From NCBI GenBank assembly GCA_052173655.1, contig JBQMYD010000003.1, positions 240,138 through 304,137 of the forward strand: a stretch of 64,000 nt of DNA, in the 5' to 3' direction. The notes beneath the pieces were generated by a model that ran no database searches, had not been told where the DNA came from, and saw only the letters and a list, made by a program, of their open reading frames with translations. Shown piece by piece: positions 61,720-64,000 of this stretch. Position numbers and translations under genes: made by a program. Origin of the DNA: RGIG9060 sp052173655. GTDB taxonomy: Bacteria > Spirochaetota > Spirochaetia > Treponematales > Treponemataceae. Within the stretch, counting starts at the first letter, position 1. Every line of letters starts with the position of its first letter.

Positions 61720-62541
61720 ATGGCTGTAATAACTATTTCAAGACAGGTAGCTGCTTTAGGAGATGAAATTGCGGAAGCTCTTGCAAAAAAAATGGGATAT
61801 GAGTTTATTGATCGAAAAAAAATAGAAGATCGCATAGTGGAACTGGGTTTTCCCGTTGAAAAATTAAAAAAATATGACGAAAGAAAACCCGGTTTTTTTG
61901 CTTCTCTTGTAAAAGAACGTGATATATATTTGGATTACGTTCAAACTGCTATTCTTGAAGAAGCTTCAAAAAATAATCGTGTATTGATAGGACGTGGCGC
62001 TTTTGCTGTTCTTGAAAAAGTTCCAAATGTTGTTGCAGTTCGCCTTGTTGCACCTGAAAATATCCGAAAAGAACGTTTAATGAAAGAGTTTAAATGGGAT
62101 GAAAAACGGGCTATGCAACGAATTAATGAAAGTGATTCAAATAGAGCCGGTTTTCATAAGAGCTTTTTCAACATTTCTTGTGAAAATGCTTCGCTTTTTC
62201 ATGTAACATTGAATACAGGTATTCTTGATGAAAAAACTGCCGTAAATATACTTGAAACACTTACGGGTGTCATCGTTACTTCTGAAAAAGAACAGAGTGG
62301 AAGTAAGATAATAGACGGTATGCTTATTTGTCAAAATCTTGTAAATGAATTAATTTTCAAACACAATGTTTCTGTCAATTTTTTGCATGCTATTATGAGT
62401 GAAAATTGTATAGAATTGCATGGAGTTTCGGATTCTTCCGCTTCGGCAGAAAAAGCTGTCGTTATTGCTTCTTCGATATTGCCGAATTTTGAAATAAAAT
62501 CCTGTATAACCGTAGTACAAGATTTCAAGGCTTATTCATAA
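61720..62541 (+). CDS. Cytidylate kinase-like protein
   Basis: This 273-residue protein belongs to the cytidylate-kinase-like family. It begins VITISRQVAALGDEIAEALA, where the usual P-loop is replaced by the family's shorter nucleotide-binding start. FIDRKKIEDRI and VLIGRGAFAVLEKVPNVVAV follow, then the lid region (RMQRINESDSNRAGFHKSFF-like). The C-terminal 70 residues form an added domain (GVIVTSEKEQSG, IELHGVSDSSAS). The substrate is unknown. GGAGGAAG precedes the ATG. Confidence 0.8.
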   Translation: MAVITISRQVAALGDEIAEALAKKMGYEFIDRKKIEDRIVELGFPVEKLKKYDERKPGFFASLVKERDIYLDYVQTAILEEASKNNRVLIGRGAFAVLEKVPNVVAVRLVAPENIRKERLMKEFKWDEKRAMQRINESDSNRAGFHKSFFNISCENASLFHVTLNTGILDEKTAVNILETLTGVIVTSEKEQSGSKIIDGMLICQNLVNELIFKHNVSVNFLHAIMSENCIELHGVSDSSASAEKAVVIASSILPNFEIKSCITVVQDFKAYS

Positions 62542-62543
62542 CA

Positions 62544-63314
62544 ATGTATATTTTCAGAGTATGTGCTGCTGTTGTTGTGATATCTATGGGAGTTTCCCTT
62601 TTTTGTTTGCTAGCTTTTTTTATCAAGTCTAGGCATAAAAAGTCCCGCTTTAATTTTTTTATAATTTTTTTAACGTGTGCAATAGTTTCGTTTTCTGTAA
62701 TCTTAATTTTTACAGATTTTCCTACCTGTTTTTCTTCCATGAATTATCGCGATTTACTTTATTACGGAATAATTTTTTTTGTTTCGATAGGGGTAAGCTT
62801 TTCCCCTAAAATACTTTTACCGATTATGCTTTTTATTGTAGGGCTTTATCAATTTTCAATATATTTCACAATCAATAAATTTTGTCTTTCTTATACGGAA
62901 CCTGCATTAATTACTGTTTCTGAAGAATTTATTGAAGTGAATCATCCTTTTGCAAAATTTTCGTTGGAAGCCTTGCCTTCAAATAATTATGAAACCGAAC
63001 AAAATATTGAAATTTTTTTAGAAAAAGTTTCAATAGACCCTCACAGATTTATTTTTACTCATCCATATTTTTATTCCATTACAGGAATTTCTATAGGGGA
63101 TTTTAAATCTCTTTCTTATGATTACGGACTTACAAAATTTGATTTATTTTTATTGGGCATTGTTGGGGAAGAATCAAAACCAAATGAAATGACTACCGAT
63201 GTTACTGACCGTTATATGGTAGCTTCAATAAAAAAACAGTTTAAAAATTTCCAGTTTAATCTTTTTGTAAAATATAGTGAAAAATTTTCATTCACGATCG
63301 AAAATATTCTGTAA
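62544..63314 (+). CDS. Membrane protein of unknown function
   Basis: This 256-residue protein has four predicted spans in residues 1-110 (AAVVVISMGVSLFCLLAFFI, FFIIFLTCAIVSFSVILIF, GIIFFVSIGVSFSPKILL) followed by a non-membrane domain of about 140 residues with aromatic strands. No motif is recognised. It starts 2 bases after the kinase-like gene without a ribosome site, so it is probably translated by coupling. Confidence 0.65.
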   Translation: MYIFRVCAAVVVISMGVSLFCLLAFFIKSRHKKSRFNFFIIFLTCAIVSFSVILIFTDFPTCFSSMNYRDLLYYGIIFFVSIGVSFSPKILLPIMLFIVGLYQFSIYFTINKFCLSYTEPALITVSEEFIEVNHPFAKFSLEALPSNNYETEQNIEIFLEKVSIDPHRFIFTHPYFYSITGISIGDFKSLSYDYGLTKFDLFLLGIVGEESKPNEMTTDVTDRYMVASIKKQFKNFQFNLFVKYSEKFSFTIENIL

Positions 63315-63321
63315 AAAATAC

Positions 63322-63350
63322 TTGTAAAAACGCTCCATCCTCATTATATT
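63322..63350 (+). promoter_or_regulatory. Promoter of pgsA, leaderless configuration
   Basis: TTGTAA (63322-63327) and TATATT (63345-63350) are 17 bases apart. Six bases after the -10 comes the pgsA ATG itself, so transcription and translation starts should coincide. No ribosome site is present. Confidence 0.6.
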
Positions 63351-63356
63351 TAAATC

Positions 63357-63956
63357 ATGAAAGTGAGAACTGCCGATATTTTTACTTCGGTGCGAATTGC
63401 TGCCGCTCCGATTTTTATTTTTGTTTATTTTATGCCGCAATTATTCGGATTGGGGCAAGTAGGTAATTTGGTTTCTGTTTGTATATTAATTCCGTTAATT
63501 CTTTTTGCGGAATTTACAGATTTCTTGGACGGTTATTTTGCTAGAAAACAAAATTTGACCAGCGATTTTGGAAAAATTTTTGATCCTTTTGCAGATGTGA
63601 TTCTTCACCTTTCTGTTTTTTACTGCTATGTAAAATCCGGTTATATAGTTTCCTTTATATTGCTTCTTTTTGCTTATCGTGAATTCGGTATACTTTTTTT
63701 GCGTGTTATAGTTGCCAAAAACGGAATTGCTATAGGTGCTCGCAAGGGTGGAAAAATAAAAACAGTTTTATATATTGCAGCAGGATTTTTTTCCTTGTTT
63801 CTTGAGTGTTGTTTGCGTATTTCCGTGCCATTGCCTTTTGAAGTATTAAAACTTGTGGGTTACGCTTTATATGTTGCAGGTTTAATAGCATCATATGTGT
63901 CTTTTATAGATTATTTGATTCATTTTATACCTCTTGTAAATTCTCAAAAAAAATAA
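63357..63956 (+). CDS. pgsA: CDP-alcohol phosphatidyltransferase, PgsA type
   Basis: This 199-residue inner-membrane enzyme probably makes phosphatidylglycerophosphate. The family motif D-G-x2-A-R-x8-G-x3-D-x3-D is present as DGYFARKQNLTSDFGKIFDP followed by FAD, near residues 60-82. About five to six spans are predicted. Related CDP-alcohol transferases share the motif, so the exact head group is inferred from length. It appears leaderless. The last 44 bases of the window after it show no feature. Confidence 0.85.
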   Translation: MKVRTADIFTSVRIAAAPIFIFVYFMPQLFGLGQVGNLVSVCILIPLILFAEFTDFLDGYFARKQNLTSDFGKIFDPFADVILHLSVFYCYVKSGYIVSFILLLFAYREFGILFLRVIVAKNGIAIGARKGGKIKTVLYIAAGFFSLFLECCLRISVPLPFEVLKLVGYALYVAGLIASYVSFIDYLIHFIPLVNSQKK

Positions 63957-64000
63957 AAAAAAGCGTAGAATATATTGACAAAAGAGTTGTTGAAATGATA

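Overview
This window is AT-rich chromosomal DNA that reads as an anaerobic spirochaete of the genus Treponema, probably a host- or gut-associated species rather than T. pallidum. The case rests on a FlaB-type flagellin, a flaB promoter with a good sigma-28 match, the HprK/HPr/LexA cluster, fermentative enzymes (AdhE, two [FeFe]-hydrogenase-family proteins, an anaerobic ribonucleotide reductase), and lipoprotein and LysM genes typical of the group. It also carries arginine and histidine biosynthesis genes, so it is less reduced than the obligate pathogen. The species call is inference. I saw no CRISPR array, prophage or insertion sequence.

Layout. 0-5 kb: the tail of an unknown gene, then argC, an Lrp regulator, an aminotransferase and a three-domain ECF transporter fusion. 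5-10 kb: hypB behind a near-consensus promoter, a 919-residue iron-sulfur flavoprotein and a polytopic membrane protein, closed by a strong terminator. 10-14.5 kb: the anaerobic ribonucleotide reductase operon, with a perfect NrdR box filling the promoter spacer, a reductase lacking its C-terminal glycyl-radical domain, that domain as a separate 54-residue gene, nrdG and serine dehydratase. 14.5-27 kb: small envelope proteins, Tex, an SDF-family symporter, unknown treponemal proteins, a Nif3-like protein, a cation efflux pump, a ComM-type ATPase and a radical SAM protein. 27-31.4 kb, mainly on the minus strand: tRNA-Thr, hypA, holA, lexA, HPr, HprK and a ribosome hibernation factor. 31.5-42 kb: an acetyltransferase, rpoN, DUF1015, hisB, hisG, an outer-membrane-like protein, a PTS-IIC-like permease, an amino acid permease and a phosphodiesterase.

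42-46.8 kb holds the most striking regulatory DNA. A 38-base run of G lies inside one arm of a terminator hairpin. Beside it is a small heat-shock gene with a perfect sigma-54 promoter, and two related palindromes lie 200-330 bases upstream of that promoter, where a sigma-54 activator would bind. These lie in the gap shared with divergent htpG. Because rpoN is also in the window, sigma factor and likely target are seen together.

46.8-64 kb: two LysR regulators, a rex-adhE-phosphotransferase operon, and a five-gene hydrogenase operon: a [2Fe-2S] protein, a sensory-type [FeFe] hydrogenase with a PAS-like region, a PP2C/SpoIIE phosphatase, a second [2Fe-2S] protein and a catalytic-type [FeFe] hydrogenase. 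Then come flaB, tRNA-Leu, a lipoprotein-LysM-kinase envelope operon and pgsA. Together these describe a fermenter that disposes of electrons as ethanol and H2 and appears to sense its redox state through Rex and a hydrogenase-phosphatase relay.
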